64,000 nt of DNA from Chlorobiaceae bacterium (GTDB taxonomy: Bacteria > Bacteroidota > Chlorobiia > Chlorobiales > Chlorobiaceae), in NCBI GenBank assembly GCA_012972835.1, contig JABDHK010000006.1, positions 90,470-154,469 of the forward strand. Reading direction: 5' to 3'. Within the stretch, counting starts at the first letter, position 1, and each line of letters starts with the position of its first letter. Positions 48,399-57,639 of this stretch are shown piece by piece. A program made the translations under genes and the position numbers. The notes under the pieces were generated by a model that had not been told where the DNA came from, did not search any database, and saw only the letters and a list, made by a program, of their open reading frames with translations.

Positions 48399-50243
48399 AT
48401 GTGCGGTATTGTTGGATACATAGGGTGGCGCGAAGCTGCTCCGTTGCTCCTTAAGGGGTTACAGCGGCTTGAATATCGGGGTTATGATTCAGCGGGAATC
48501 GCCCTGTTGAATGGCACTCTTTTAGTTATGAAACAGAAGGGAAGCGTCAGTGGTCTCGAAGTTGCCGCTGAGGGGCTCAGTCAGGAGATGAAGGCTGCTA
48601 CCGTAGGCATTGGCCATACCCGGTGGGCTACTCATGGCGAGCCAAGTGACTCCAATGCTCATCCTCACCAGAATGCCATAGGAGATATCGCTGTTATTCA
48701 TAATGGGATTATTGAAAACTATTCAGTGCTGAAGCAGGAGCTTATCGCTCAGGGGTATGAGTTTTTCAGTGAGACCGATTCCGAGGTGCTGGTTCACCTG
48801 ATCGACAGAATATGGAAGAGTGATCCATTGCTTGACCTGGAAGGGGCCACCCGTAACGCTCTTCGTCATGTCGATGGTGCGTATGGTATTTGTGTTATCT
48901 CTTCGCGGGAGCCCGACAAGATTGTGGTTGCTCGCAAAGGAAGTCCTCTGGTGATTGGTATTGGTACGGGGGAATATTTTATTGCTTCTGATGCTGCTCC
49001 GATTGTCGAGCATACCAATAAAGTTATCTATCTCGCTGATGGTGAGCTTGCCGTGGTGAAAAAAGATGGCTACCTGGTCAAGACCATTGAGAATGTCGAA
49101 CAGTCAAAAATTATCACTGAACTTGATTTCTCTCTGGAAAAAATAGAAAAAGGTGGCTTTGAGCACTTCATGCTTAAGGAGATCTTTGAACAGCCAGCAG
49201 TCATGCACGATGTCATGAGGGGGCGCGTTCGACTTGCTGAAGGCAGGATTTGTCTTGGAGGAATAGAGGACTATCTCGATCGTCTGAAGCATGCAAGGCG
49301 TATTGTTATATGTGCTTGTGGTACAAGCTGGCATGCAGCTCTTATTGGCGAATATCTTATTGAGGAGTTTGCCCGTATTCCAGTCGAGGTCGACTATGCC
49401 TCTGAGTTCAGGTACCGCAATCCTATAGTCGGCGTCGATGACGTGGTTATTGTTATCTCCCAGTCGGGGGAAACAGCCGATACTCTTGCAGCTCTCCGGA
49501 CTGCCAAGGAAAAAGGAGCCCTTGTCATGGGTATTTGTAATGTTGTTGGTTCCACCATTGCCCGTGAAACTTTGTGTGGCATGTATACCCATGCCGGACC
49601 TGAAGTTGGCGTTGCTTCAACCAAAGCGTTTACGGCCCAGGTAACCATGCTCTATATGCTTGCTCTGGCGCTCAGTAAAGGAAGAACCCTTTCCCATGAC
49701 GAAATTGCATTGAATCTTAAAGAGCTTTCTCATATTCCAGAAAAAGCCACGCGTATTCTTGAACTCGACAGTCAGATCAGGGATATAGCCGAAAAGTTCC
49801 AGGATGCACGGAATGCACTCTATTTAGGGCGCGGCTACAACTTCCCTGTTGCTCTTGAGGGTGCACTGAAACTCAAGGAGATCTCCTATATACATGCTGA
49901 AGGTTATCCTGCTGCTGAAATGAAGCACGGTCCGATTGCCTTGATTGACAAGGATATGCCAGTTATTTTTATTGCCACCCGTGACAGTACCTACGCCAAG
50001 ATTCTCAGTAATATTGAGGAGGTGCGCAGTCGTAAAGGTCGGGTTATCGCTATTGCCAATGAAGGGGATCAGGAGGTTAGCCGACTTGCCGAACATGTTA
50101 TTTTTATTCCACACTCTTCCGGGCCAATCACGCCACTTTTAACGGTTATCCCTCTGCAGCTTCTTGCCTATCATATCGCCACATTCCGAGGCTGCAATGT
50201 TGATCGTCCCAGAAATCTGGCGAAATCAGTAACTGTTGAGTAA
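48399..50243 (+). CDS. glmS: Glutamine-fructose-6-phosphate aminotransferase
   Basis: 614 aa. After Met removal Cys2 is the nucleophile (MCGIVGYIGWREAAPLLLKG). The glutaminase domain has THGEPSDSNAHPH. Two SIS sugar-isomerase domains follow (CGTSWHAALIGEYLIEE and YLGRGYNFPVALEGALKLKE), ending in PRNLAKSVTVE. It makes glucosamine 6-phosphate for peptidoglycan and lipopolysaccharide. No ribozyme (glmS riboswitch) is evident in the 102-base upstream gap. Confidence 0.97.
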   Translation: MCGIVGYIGWREAAPLLLKGLQRLEYRGYDSAGIALLNGTLLVMKQKGSVSGLEVAAEGLSQEMKAATVGIGHTRWATHGEPSDSNAHPHQNAIGDIAVIHNGIIENYSVLKQELIAQGYEFFSETDSEVLVHLIDRIWKSDPLLDLEGATRNALRHVDGAYGICVISSREPDKIVVARKGSPLVIGIGTGEYFIASDAAPIVEHTNKVIYLADGELAVVKKDGYLVKTIENVEQSKIITELDFSLEKIEKGGFEHFMLKEIFEQPAVMHDVMRGRVRLAEGRICLGGIEDYLDRLKHARRIVICACGTSWHAALIGEYLIEEFARIPVEVDYASEFRYRNPIVGVDDVVIVISQSGETADTLAALRTAKEKGALVMGICNVVGSTIARETLCGMYTHAGPEVGVASTKAFTAQVTMLYMLALALSKGRTLSHDEIALNLKELSHIPEKATRILELDSQIRDIAEKFQDARNALYLGRGYNFPVALEGALKLKEISYIHAEGYPAAEMKHGPIALIDKDMPVIFIATRDSTYAKILSNIEEVRSRKGRVIAIANEGDQEVSRLAEHVIFIPHSSGPITPLLTVIPLQLLAYHIATFRGCNVDRPRNLAKSVTVE

Positions 50244-50288
50244 TATTACAGTAATGCCGTTCCTTCCTTCCAGACAATTTTTAAGCAT

Positions 50289-50323
50289 AAAGCCGGGTAA
50301 GGTGTAAGAACCTTTCCCGGTTT
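50289..50323 (+). terminator. Terminator after glmS
   Basis: AAAGCCGGGTAAGGT pairs with ACCTTTCCCGGTTT (with one or two G-T/mismatch positions) around a six-base loop, followed by AATTG and a T run. Confidence 0.8.
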
Positions 50324-50439
50324 AATTGTTTTTTCCTCCCAACGCATCTCTGGGGAATTAATATTTATAATTTCAGGTTCAGTAACAGGTTAAGCAGCGT
50401 TTTAAGTAACGTGAATGTTCACTTCAACTGAAAGAGTCT

Positions 50440-51381
50440 ATGCATGGCCATATTATAATTACCGGCGCTACCGGCGTCATAGGTTCAGATCTTGCCCTGA
50501 AGTTAATTGGAAGAGGTGAAAGGGTGGTTCTGTTTGCCCGTTCACCTGAGAGTGCAGCCCGGAAAATTCCAGGCGCAGCAGGATATGTCAAATGGGATTC
50601 GGACATGGAAAGCGGCGAGTGGACTGGTTTTATTAATGGGGCAAAGGCGGTCATTCATCTGGCAGGAAAACCTCTGCTTGAAAGCCGCTGGAGTGAAGCT
50701 CACAAGGAAGAGTGTTATAATTCAAGAATTCTTGGCACCCGTCATTTAGCATCGGCGATTGCTGGTGCGCTGGAAAAACCTCAGGTTTTTATTTCCGCAT
50801 CGGCCATTGGTTACTATGGCTCTTTTGAGCGTTGCAGTGATACTGCGGATATTGTAGAGTCAGGAACGGGCGGCAGGGATTTTCTTGCAAAAATCTGCAT
50901 CGATTGGGAACAAGAGGCACTAAAGGTTGAGCATAACGACGTGCGTCTTGTCTTGCTGAGAACAGGCATTGTGCTCTCCACCAAAGGAGGAATGCTCCAG
51001 AAAATGCTCACACCCTTCAACTTTTTTCTCGGTGGACCGATTGGTTCAGGTTTTCAGTGTATCTCATGGATTCATGTTGATGATGAGATCGCCTGTATTC
51101 TGGAGTTGCTTGATAATCCATCTTACCGGGGTGCGGTCAATGCGGTTAGTCCAGAGCCTGTTTCCATGAAAGATTTTGCTGCTCGACTTGGCAATGTTCT
51201 TGGCAGGCCAGCACTGCTGCCGGTGCCGAAGTTTGCCGTTCAGCTTCTTATGGGAGAGGGGGGAGAATACGCGGTTAAAGGCCAGAAAGTTAAACCAGGT
51301 GTTTTGCATGCTCAAGGTTTTGCTTTCAGCTATCCGAAACTGGCAGATGCACTTGCTGACCTTATAACGAACAAGAAATAA
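50440..51381 (+). CDS. TIGR01777-family epimerase (SDR superfamily)
   Basis: 313 aa. The Rossmann motif is ITGATGVIGSDLALKL (GxxGxxG, residues 6-21). YfcH-type marks are AVIHLAGKPL, SASAIGYYG and the SWIHVDDEI segment, with a C-terminal DUF1731-like domain. The family is NAD(P)-dependent but substrate and pathway are unknown. Some members are linked to cell division or stress. It lies 38 bases ahead of the ferritin-like gene, suggesting co-transcription. Confidence 0.9.
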   Translation: MHGHIIITGATGVIGSDLALKLIGRGERVVLFARSPESAARKIPGAAGYVKWDSDMESGEWTGFINGAKAVIHLAGKPLLESRWSEAHKEECYNSRILGTRHLASAIAGALEKPQVFISASAIGYYGSFERCSDTADIVESGTGGRDFLAKICIDWEQEALKVEHNDVRLVLLRTGIVLSTKGGMLQKMLTPFNFFLGGPIGSGFQCISWIHVDDEIACILELLDNPSYRGAVNAVSPEPVSMKDFAARLGNVLGRPALLPVPKFAVQLLMGEGGEYAVKGQKVKPGVLHAQGFAFSYPKLADALADLITNKK

Positions 51382-51419
51382 AAAAATTTAACAAGCGCGT
51401 TTAAAAACAGGAGTGTGTC

Positions 51420-51917
51420 ATGGGCACAAGAGGACGGGAAATTGTCGGAGAGAATCTACCAAGAGTACTGGAACTGCTTAACAAGGCATTTGCCGATGAA
51501 TGGCTCGCTTACTATCAATATTGGCTTGGAGCAAAGGTGGTACAGGGGCCAATGAAAGATGCAGCGATTACCGAACTGCTTCAGCATGCAGCCGATGAGC
51601 TTCGGCATGCCGGTATGTTAACCACAAGAATTGTTCAACTTGGCGGTACACCTATAACCACACCACGCGACTGGTTTACCTGGTCAAATTGCGGTTACGA
51701 TGCGCCAGACGATCCCTTTATCAAAAAGATTCTTGAGCAGAACATTGCTGGTGAGCAGTGCGCAATAAATGTGTACAATAGCATTATCGGAGAGATCGGG
51801 CTCAAAGACCCGGTAACCTATAATCTTGCCGTGCAGATTTTACAGGATGAGGTCGAACATGAAGAGGATCTGCAAGCTCTTCTCGAAGATCTCAGTGTTT
51901 TTCTTGTCCGGTCGTAA
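51420..51917 (+). CDS. Ferritin-like (bacterioferritin/Dps-type) diiron protein
   Basis: 165 aa, a four-helix bundle. Likely iron ligands sit in FADEWLAYYQYW (helix A), AADELRHAGML (E-x-x-H, helix B), AGEQCAINVYN (helix C) and QDEVEHEEDL (E-x-x-H, helix D). No heme methionine or GxxxG tail was noted. The likely role is ferroxidase or iron storage. It shares a transcript with the epimerase and ends at a strong terminator. Confidence 0.85.
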   Translation: MGTRGREIVGENLPRVLELLNKAFADEWLAYYQYWLGAKVVQGPMKDAAITELLQHAADELRHAGMLTTRIVQLGGTPITTPRDWFTWSNCGYDAPDDPFIKKILEQNIAGEQCAINVYNSIIGEIGLKDPVTYNLAVQILQDEVEHEEDLQALLEDLSVFLVRS

Positions 51918-51943
51918 TTGGTTTCACTTTCCATCAAAACTAC

Positions 51944-51981
51944 TTAAGGCCATACAGGAGGGGATTTCTGTCTGGCCTTAA
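51944..51981. terminator. Bidirectional terminator, ferritin-like gene and RRM gene
   Basis: TTAAGGCCATACAG faces CTGTCTGGCCTTAA with one mismatch around a ten-base loop, between two convergent genes. T-rich flank is weak on the plus strand. Confidence 0.75.
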
Positions 51982-51999
51982 CGTAAAATAATTAAAAGC

Positions 52000-52272
52000 T
52001 TAGTAGCGCTCTCTTCTTTCCGGCCTTTCTTCGCGAGGTCTCGCTTCGTTTACCTTTATAGTGCGTCCTTTCAAATCTTTGTCATTCATGGATTCGATGG
52101 CTTCACGAGCTTCACTTTCATTGGGCATGTCAACAAATCCAAACCCTTTGGAACGTCCTGAAAACTTGTCGTTTATGATGTTCGCGCTGTCGACCTGTCC
52201 GAATTGAGAGAAGGCATCACGAAGATCATCTTCAGTTACAGTGTAAGGCAAATTACCAATGTAAATATTCAT
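52000..52272 (-). CDS. RRM RNA-binding protein
   Basis: 90 aa from the ATG at 52270-52272; a 20-residue upstream extension is not family-like. It has RNP2 IYIGNLPY (residues 3-10) and RNP1 KGFGFVDM (about 43-50), then an arginine/glutamate-rich tail (EARPREERPERRERY). It is a single-RRM protein, common as a cold-shock or RNA chaperone type in bacteria. It stands alone with a long upstream region. Confidence 0.93.
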   Translation of the reverse strand: MNIYIGNLPYTVTEDDLRDAFSQFGQVDSANIINDKFSGRSKGFGFVDMPNESEAREAIESMNDKDLKGRTIKVNEARPREERPERRERY

Positions 52273-52551
52273 TGTTAGTCTCAGTATGCATGTGCATTGA
52301 TAGCAAGAGGCACCAGCAGGTAACCAAGGCACAAATTACCTGAATAGCGATCAGACAACCATTGGCTGATTTCAGGTAGTAATTTATTGTAATTGCCAGT
52401 GGTTTTCAAAAATAAAAATGTACTTCGGTTATAAATTTATACGTTTTGCATAACGATTTCTGTACCTCTTTTCATTGTCGGGAAAAGAGATACTCAGGCT
52501 CTATTTCAGTACAACAGAATCATTGCCCCTGAGTTGATAATACTGGTAAAT
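52273..52551. other. Intergenic region between RRM gene and amtB repeats
   Basis: About 280 bases, AT-rich, no gene seen. It should hold the leftward promoter and 5' leader of the RRM gene. Long leaders are usual for cold-inducible RNA-binding proteins, but no specific structure was recognised. Confidence 0.4.
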
Positions 52552-52627
52552 CTACATATTCGTAATAATCATTACCAATGCTTTGGTTTTGGTTAATAAA
52601 ATAACTACATATACGTAGTTATCATTA
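52552..52627 (+). promoter_or_regulatory. Tandem repeat operator candidate upstream of amtB
   Basis: Two direct repeats, CTACATATTCGTAATAATC at 52552 and CTACATATACGTAGTTATC at 52605, each continued by ATTA, match at 20 of 23 positions. They start 53 bases apart, about five DNA turns. The first contains the dyad GTAAT-AATC-ATTAC (52562-52575), which fits the CRP-family GTA-N8-TAC pattern. The second copy is a weaker form. They end 37 bases before the amtB ATG. A nitrogen-responsive operator is an inference. Confidence 0.5.
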
Positions 52628-52664
52628 TTTATTTAGGTGGATTTAATTTTTATTTAATCTATGT

Positions 52665-54005
52665 ATGAGGAAAAAACTTTTAACATCGCTGCTTCTTCTC
52701 CTCGCCGTATCATTGTGTCAGCAGGGTACCGCAAATGCTGCCGCAGCCGCAGTCGTGGTCACCGATACAGGAATCACCTCCTGGATGTTGACATCTACTG
52801 CACTGGTTCTGCTTATGGTTCCAGGACTTGCCATGTTTTATGGCGGACTTGTCCGGACTAAAAATGTGATTGGTACCATGATGCATAGTTTTGCCTCAAT
52901 GGTGATTATTGGCGTTCTCTGGCCTCTGATTGGTTATTCGCTAAGTTTTGGTCCCGGTATTCTTGGTGGATTTATTGGATGGGATAGTAAGTATTTCATG
53001 CTTCAGGGTATTGATGATGCAATCATGTCTACGCATATTCCTGAATATGTTTTTGCGATGTTTCAAGGGAAATTTGCCATTATAACACCAGCGCTTATTG
53101 CCGGTGCTTTTGCCGAAAGGGTTAATTTTAAAGGATTTGCCGTATTTATTGCTCTTTGGAGTATTTTTGTCTACAGTCCTATCTGTCATTGGGTGTGGGC
53201 ATCAGACGGATTTCTGTTCAATCTTGGGGCAGCAGGTGCAATTGACTTTGCCGGTGGTACAGTTGTTCATATTTCCTCCGGCATTACCGCTCTTGTCGCC
53301 GCACTCTACCTCGGCAAAAGACGTGGTTATCCCAATAATGTCATGCAACCGAACAATCTTGTGATGACCCTTATCGGTGCAGGCCTTCTGTGGGTCGGAT
53401 GGTTTGGGTTTAATGCCGGCAGTGCTATCGCCAGCAACCTTGCAACAGCACGGGCGCTTACGGTCACGCAAGTGGCTGCTGCTGCCGGGGCGTTTACCTG
53501 GATGGTTATTGAGATAATCCAGCATGGCAAGGCTACCAGTCTTGGAGTTGCATCTGGAATTCTTGCTGGTCTTGTTGCTATTACCCCTGCCGCTGGAGTT
53601 GTTCAGCCATCTGGTGCGTTTGCTCTTGGTGCTCTTGCTGCTATCTTCTGTTACACCGCAATTCTCATCAAAAACAAGCTTGGTTACGATGATAGTCTTG
53701 ATGCATTTGGTGTTCACGGTGTTGGTGGAATTGTTGGTGCTCTTGCCCTTGTTTTTTTTATCCGGCCAGCATGGATGGCTGAAGCTGCCGTCAAAGTCGG
53801 GGGGAGTTGGACTGTTTGGCAGCAGCTTGGAGTTCAGGCCACTGCGGTAGGTGTGACCATTGTTTATGCCGCGTTTATGTCATTTATTCTGCTCTTTCTC
53901 GTTGAAAAAACTATTGGTCTGCGTATCAGCGAGAATGATGAAATGTCCGGTCTCGATCACAGCATGCATGGTGAGCATGGATATGGTCTAATCAACCTTA
54001 ACTAA
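52665..54005 (+). CDS. amtB: Ammonium transporter
   Basis: 446 aa. A signal peptide (residues 1-25, ending ...ANA) is followed by 11 membrane helices. Amt marks are MVPGLAMFYGGLVR (about residue 49), the pore-lining FNAGSA region, and DAFGVHGVGGIVGAL with a conserved pore histidine. The protein conducts ammonium or ammonia across the inner membrane. It is coupled to the PII gene nine bases downstream. PII binds and blocks the channel when nitrogen is ample. Regulated probably through the upstream repeats. Confidence 0.95.
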   Translation: MRKKLLTSLLLLLAVSLCQQGTANAAAAAVVVTDTGITSWMLTSTALVLLMVPGLAMFYGGLVRTKNVIGTMMHSFASMVIIGVLWPLIGYSLSFGPGILGGFIGWDSKYFMLQGIDDAIMSTHIPEYVFAMFQGKFAIITPALIAGAFAERVNFKGFAVFIALWSIFVYSPICHWVWASDGFLFNLGAAGAIDFAGGTVVHISSGITALVAALYLGKRRGYPNNVMQPNNLVMTLIGAGLLWVGWFGFNAGSAIASNLATARALTVTQVAAAAGAFTWMVIEIIQHGKATSLGVASGILAGLVAITPAAGVVQPSGAFALGALAAIFCYTAILIKNKLGYDDSLDAFGVHGVGGIVGALALVFFIRPAWMAEAAVKVGGSWTVWQQLGVQATAVGVTIVYAAFMSFILLFLVEKTIGLRISENDEMSGLDHSMHGEHGYGLINLN

Positions 54006-54014
54006 TTTGTTGCA

Positions 54015-54356
54015 ATGAAACTGATAACAGCAATCATTCAGCCGGACCGGCTTGATCATGTTCGTGAGGCATTGATTCAGGCGGATATAACAAGAATTAC
54101 TGTCAGCCGTGTAACCGGTCATGGGAGGCAGGAGGACATCGAAATTTACCGAGGCCAGAAAATAGCACCAAATCTTATTCCAAAAATCCGGATTGATATT
54201 GCCGTCAACAATGAATTTGTTGATATTACTGTCGACACGATCATTCATGCTGCAAGTCATGGTGTTGGAGAGATTGGAGATGGAAAGATTTTTATTACCC
54301 CGCTTGAGGAGTGTATAAGGATCAGAACCAGGGAGCGTGGCGGCAGGGCGATATAG
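54015..54356 (+). CDS. PII nitrogen regulatory protein without the T-loop Tyr51
   Basis: 113 aa. PII fold with MKLITAIIQPDRLDHVREAL at the start and GDGKIFITPLEECIRIRT, the ATP-binding part, near the end. The T-loop reads GRQEDIEIYRGQKIAPN. Aligned on RG after IY, the residue equal to Tyr51 of Escherichia coli GlnB is Ile, and the loop is one residue shorter. Uridylylation by GlnD is therefore not expected. Control must be by ATP/ADP/2-oxoglutarate binding. It lies nine bases after amtB and is its likely channel partner. Confidence 0.93.
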   Translation: MKLITAIIQPDRLDHVREALIQADITRITVSRVTGHGRQEDIEIYRGQKIAPNLIPKIRIDIAVNNEFVDITVDTIIHAASHGVGEIGDGKIFITPLEECIRIRTRERGGRAI

Positions 54357-54371
54357 CCACAGTCAACCAAT

Positions 54372-54406
54372 ACATAAGGGCGGGGAAGTTATCTCTGCCC
54401 TTATGT
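54372..54406 (+). terminator. Terminator after the amtB-PII operon
   Basis: ACATAAGGGC and GCCCTTATGT form ten perfect pairs around 15 bases. It overlaps the stop of the convergent TPR gene by six bases and may serve both. The T run is weak. Confidence 0.65.
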
Positions 54407-54961
54407 CGGTCCAACAGCAAAGGGCATTTGCTTCCAATCTGGATAGTAGGTGTTCAGCCAGCTTTCAGCATTGTTGTCGCCAAGCTTTGCCGCCTGGCGG
54501 AAGTCCTCCAGATGACCGGCCAAATCTCCTGTTTTGCTTTTTGCAATACCCCTATGAAAAAAAGCCGCAGCCATTCTTTTATCGAGTTCAATGGCCTGTG
54601 AAAAATCAAGGATAGCAGCTTGATAATCTCCGGTTATATTTTTTACCACTCCCCGATTATAGTATCCAACGGCCTTGAAATATGGCTCTCCGCAGGTAAT
54701 GACCATTGAATAGTCGTTGATGGCCTGAGCATATTTTTTCAGTTGCTGCTGTGCTGCGCCCCGCATCTGGTAGGCCATGACAAATTGAGGGTCATTATCA
54801 ATGGCTTTAGAGTATAATTGTATGGCAGTTGAAAGATCACCATGAAGGTGTTTTTCAAATCCATTGTTGAAGAAGCTGTTTGCCGATTCAGCCAGGGCAA
54901 TGCTGACGTGTAGCAGCATAAATGCCGCGGAGAGTGTGATAAAACATAAAATCCTTCTCAT
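54401..54961 (-). CDS. Exported TPR-repeat protein
   Basis: 186 aa. A signal peptide (residues 1-24, ...SIALAES) is followed by four TPR units (for example GDLSTAIQLYSKAIDNDPQF, QLKKYAQAINDYS, GDYQAAILDFSQAIELD, GDLAGHLEDFRQAAKLG). It is periplasmic or outer-membrane attached and probably a protein-binding scaffold. No enzyme domain is present. Convergent with the PII gene. The partner is unknown. Confidence 0.85.
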   Translation of the reverse strand: MRRILCFITLSAAFMLLHVSIALAESANSFFNNGFEKHLHGDLSTAIQLYSKAIDNDPQFVMAYQMRGAAQQQLKKYAQAINDYSMVITCGEPYFKAVGYYNRGVVKNITGDYQAAILDFSQAIELDKRMAAAFFHRGIAKSKTGDLAGHLEDFRQAAKLGDNNAESWLNTYYPDWKQMPFAVGPT

Positions 54962-55159
54962 GGAGGCCCTGCTAAAAGTCGTCTAAGTAATAAATAAGCA
55001 ATATAGCGCAACACTTGTAATATAGGTTTCCGGCATGAGTAGTCTAATTTATTATTGTATGTTCCGAATTGATGGTGCATTGAACTATGAATATTTGGAC
55101 AAGTTATTCTGCTTTTTCTATCTTGTTGGAATACATAATGTCAACGCACCTACCCGTTA

Positions 55160-55891
55160 ATGTTCAGGATCAGCCTTGAAGAATTTGAAGGGCCGTTGGA
55201 TTTGCTCCTTTTTTTTATCAGGCGCGATGAACTTGATATCTATAATATTCCGATCTCCAGAATAACTGCTGATTTTATTGGCTACATAGGGGATGTAAGA
55301 AGTCTGAATCTTGAAATTGCAGCTGAATTCATTTATATGGCCTCCATGCTTATGAGCATCAAGGCTAAAATGCTGCTTCCACGTCAAGATGTGGATGGTG
55401 CCGAAACCGATGAGTTTGATCCGCGGACAGAACTTGTCCAGCGGTTACTGGAATACAAACGGATCAAGGAGGCTTCATTAGCCCTGAATCAGCTTGCTGA
55501 AGTTCGGGAAAACCTTTTTGGCCGGGGCTTTTTTGAGGAGTTTGAGTCTGAGACGATCGATGAACTGGATGAACCGATCAATCGGCCAACACTATACCAT
55601 CTTATCCATGCCTATAAATCCGCTCTTCAAAGCATGCCACAACCAATGACTCGCAGTGTCCAGGATGCTCCGGTAACGGTCGAAGAGCAGACGATGCTGA
55701 TTCTATCGAAACTTCAGGATCAGGTGCCGCTCTCATTTCTCTCTGTGCTGGAGGGTGTAACTGAACGTATCATTCTTGTTGTAACCTTTCTTGCTGTTCT
55801 TGAATTGTGTAAAAACAGGAAAATTATTGTGCTGGTGAAGGATGGGCATGACGATTTCTGGATTACCATGAGAACAGTGTTCATCCCTTGA
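55160..55891 (+). CDS. scpA: Segregation and condensation protein A
   Basis: 243 aa. The family start is LEEFEGPLDLLLFFIRRDEL. The middle has a helical linker (ELVQRLLEYKRIKEASLAL), and the C-terminal winged helix begins near VTVEEQTMLILSKL. ScpA is the kleisin of the bacterial SMC condensin. No scpB is adjacent. The ATG at 55160 has no strong ribosome site. Confidence 0.93.
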   Translation: MFRISLEEFEGPLDLLLFFIRRDELDIYNIPISRITADFIGYIGDVRSLNLEIAAEFIYMASMLMSIKAKMLLPRQDVDGAETDEFDPRTELVQRLLEYKRIKEASLALNQLAEVRENLFGRGFFEEFESETIDELDEPINRPTLYHLIHAYKSALQSMPQPMTRSVQDAPVTVEEQTMLILSKLQDQVPLSFLSVLEGVTERIILVVTFLAVLELCKNRKIIVLVKDGHDDFWITMRTVFIP

Positions 55892-55917
55892 TAATAATCT
55901 TCTAAATATTGATTCTT

Positions 55918-57192
55918 ATGCCTGAAATTGTACCTTTTAAGGGAATTCTCTATAACTCCGAATTGCTGTCGAACGCTTCCGGGCTTATCTGTCCGCCCTA
56001 CGATGTTATCTCTGAAGAACTTCAGCAGCAGCTCTATGCAAGTTCACCGTTCAATGCCATAAGGCTTGAACTTCCGCTGGAGTCTGACCCCTATGCAGCA
56101 GCGGCATCGCGACTCGGCGAGTGGCTGCTGGATGGTGAACTCCAGCATGACCCTGTGCCCGCCATCTACCCATATTTTCAGACATTCCAGGACTCTGAAG
56201 GCAACTGGCATACCCGAAGTGGTTTTTTCGCCGCCATGAGGCTCCATGAGTTTGCGGAAAAAAAGGTACTGCCTCATGAAAAAACCCTTTCAGGTCCCAA
56301 AGCTGACCGGCTTAATCTTTTCAGAAAAACAAAAACAAACATCAGCAGCATTTTCGGTCTCTATGCCGATGAATCGAAAACCGCCGATAGAGTATTGAAA
56401 GCTTTCACTGAAACCCATGAGCCAATTATTGATGCCCTTTTCCAGGAGGTGAGAAATCAGCTGTGGCGGATTACTGATCCGGCGCTTATCGAGCAGCTTC
56501 AGCAGTCACTGCTGCAGCGAAGCGTCTATATCGCTGATGGTCACCACCGCTACGAGACCGGCGTGAACTATCGCAACGAGTGTGCTGCAGCAAACCCAAT
56601 ACATACCGGTCACGAGCCCTATAACTTTATCCTGACCTATCTGGCCAATATTTATGACGAAGGACTGCTTATTTTTCCGATTCACAGGCTGGTACACACT
56701 CTGGATGGGTTTGATGCGGCTGGTTTAAAGGCGCGACTGCAGGAGTTTTTTACGGTTACCGAACTGCAGGACAGAGCTGCCCTGAAAACTTTTCTTGAAC
56801 ATGAGCAGTCAAGCTATACCTATGGTGTTGTTACCAGTGGCAATGTTTACGGCATAAGTCTGAACAGAGATCCAAGCCCTCTTTTCGATCCGGCACGGCC
56901 TGAGGCGCTTAAGTCTCTTGGTCTGGTGCTTTTGCATGATCTTGTGCTGGGTCGGCTGCTTGGAATATCTCCGGAAGCAATGGCAAAACAAACTAATCTG
57001 GTTTATGTGAAAGACGACAGGGAGGTGTTCGAAGCTGTTGCTGCCGGTCGGATTCAGGTTGGATTTGTTGTCAAGCCGACAACGGTTGAACAAGTGCTTG
57101 CAGTATCCGAAACAGGAGAGGTCATGCCGCAGAAATCGACCTTTTTCTACCCGAAACTCATGACGGGTCTTCTTTTTAATCCCCTCGACTGA
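55918..57192 (+). CDS. DUF1015 family protein
   Basis: 424 aa from the ATG at 55918; a TTG three codons earlier is less likely. DUF1015 marks: FKGILYNSELLSNASGLICP with the CPPYDVIS block, YADGHHRYETGVNYRNE-type segment (seen as ADGHHRYETG, about residue 205), and the C-terminal block with MPQKSTFFYPKLMTGL. The family has no established activity; the HxHR-like block suggests a metal or nucleotide site. It lies between scpA and tsaE in one plus-strand run. Confidence 0.9.
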   Translation: MPEIVPFKGILYNSELLSNASGLICPPYDVISEELQQQLYASSPFNAIRLELPLESDPYAAAASRLGEWLLDGELQHDPVPAIYPYFQTFQDSEGNWHTRSGFFAAMRLHEFAEKKVLPHEKTLSGPKADRLNLFRKTKTNISSIFGLYADESKTADRVLKAFTETHEPIIDALFQEVRNQLWRITDPALIEQLQQSLLQRSVYIADGHHRYETGVNYRNECAAANPIHTGHEPYNFILTYLANIYDEGLLIFPIHRLVHTLDGFDAAGLKARLQEFFTVTELQDRAALKTFLEHEQSSYTYGVVTSGNVYGISLNRDPSPLFDPARPEALKSLGLVLLHDLVLGRLLGISPEAMAKQTNLVYVKDDREVFEAVAAGRIQVGFVVKPTTVEQVLAVSETGEVMPQKSTFFYPKLMTGLLFNPLD

Positions 57193-57198
57193 GTCCCT

Positions 57199-57639
57199 AT
57201 GACTGAAGAGTTTCTCTCTTCCTCTGCTGAAGAGACCCGTCGGTTTGGAAGGCACTTTGCATCGGGTTTGCAGCCGGGAGATATTGTATCTCTCACAGGG
57301 CAGCTCGGTGCCGGTAAAACCCTCTTTATGAGAGGAGTTACAGAGTTTTTCAGCTGTGATGAACAACTTTCAAGTCCGACATTTCCCCTCTTTAACATCT
57401 ATGAGGGGTCGCAGGGTGGCGAGTCGGTCACACTGCACCATTTCGATCTTTACAGGATCAACTCACTTCAAGAGCTTGAAGGGATTGGCTTCGACGAATA
57501 TCTTTCCAGCGGCGATTTTGCTTTTGTGGAGTGGGCTGACCGCTTTGCGGAATATGCACCACTCTATTCGGTAACGGTTACTTTGGAATATGCCGGGAGC
57601 GACAGCCGGAGAATTGTTATTAAACGTAAACCGTTATGA
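57199..57639 (+). CDS. tsaE: tRNA t6A-modification ATPase TsaE
   Basis: 146 aa. Walker A is GQLGAGKTLFMRG (about residue 34), the conserved LSSPTFPLFNIYEG segment follows, and FVEWADRF forms the conserved W-A block near residue 115. It is the ATPase helping TsaB-TsaD make N6-threonylcarbamoyladenosine on tRNAs that read ANN codons. It overlaps tsaB by four bases (ATGA), so the two are coupled. Confidence 0.95.
   Translation: MTEEFLSSSAEETRRFGRHFASGLQPGDIVSLTGQLGAGKTLFMRGVTEFFSCDEQLSSPTFPLFNIYEGSQGGESVTLHHFDLYRINSLQELEGIGFDEYLSSGDFAFVEWADRFAEYAPLYSVTVTLEYAGSDSRRIVIKRKPL

Noticed and set aside
52552..52627. CRISPR-like pair of repeats
   Set aside because: Only two imperfect copies, no further units and no cas genes; better read as operator sites.
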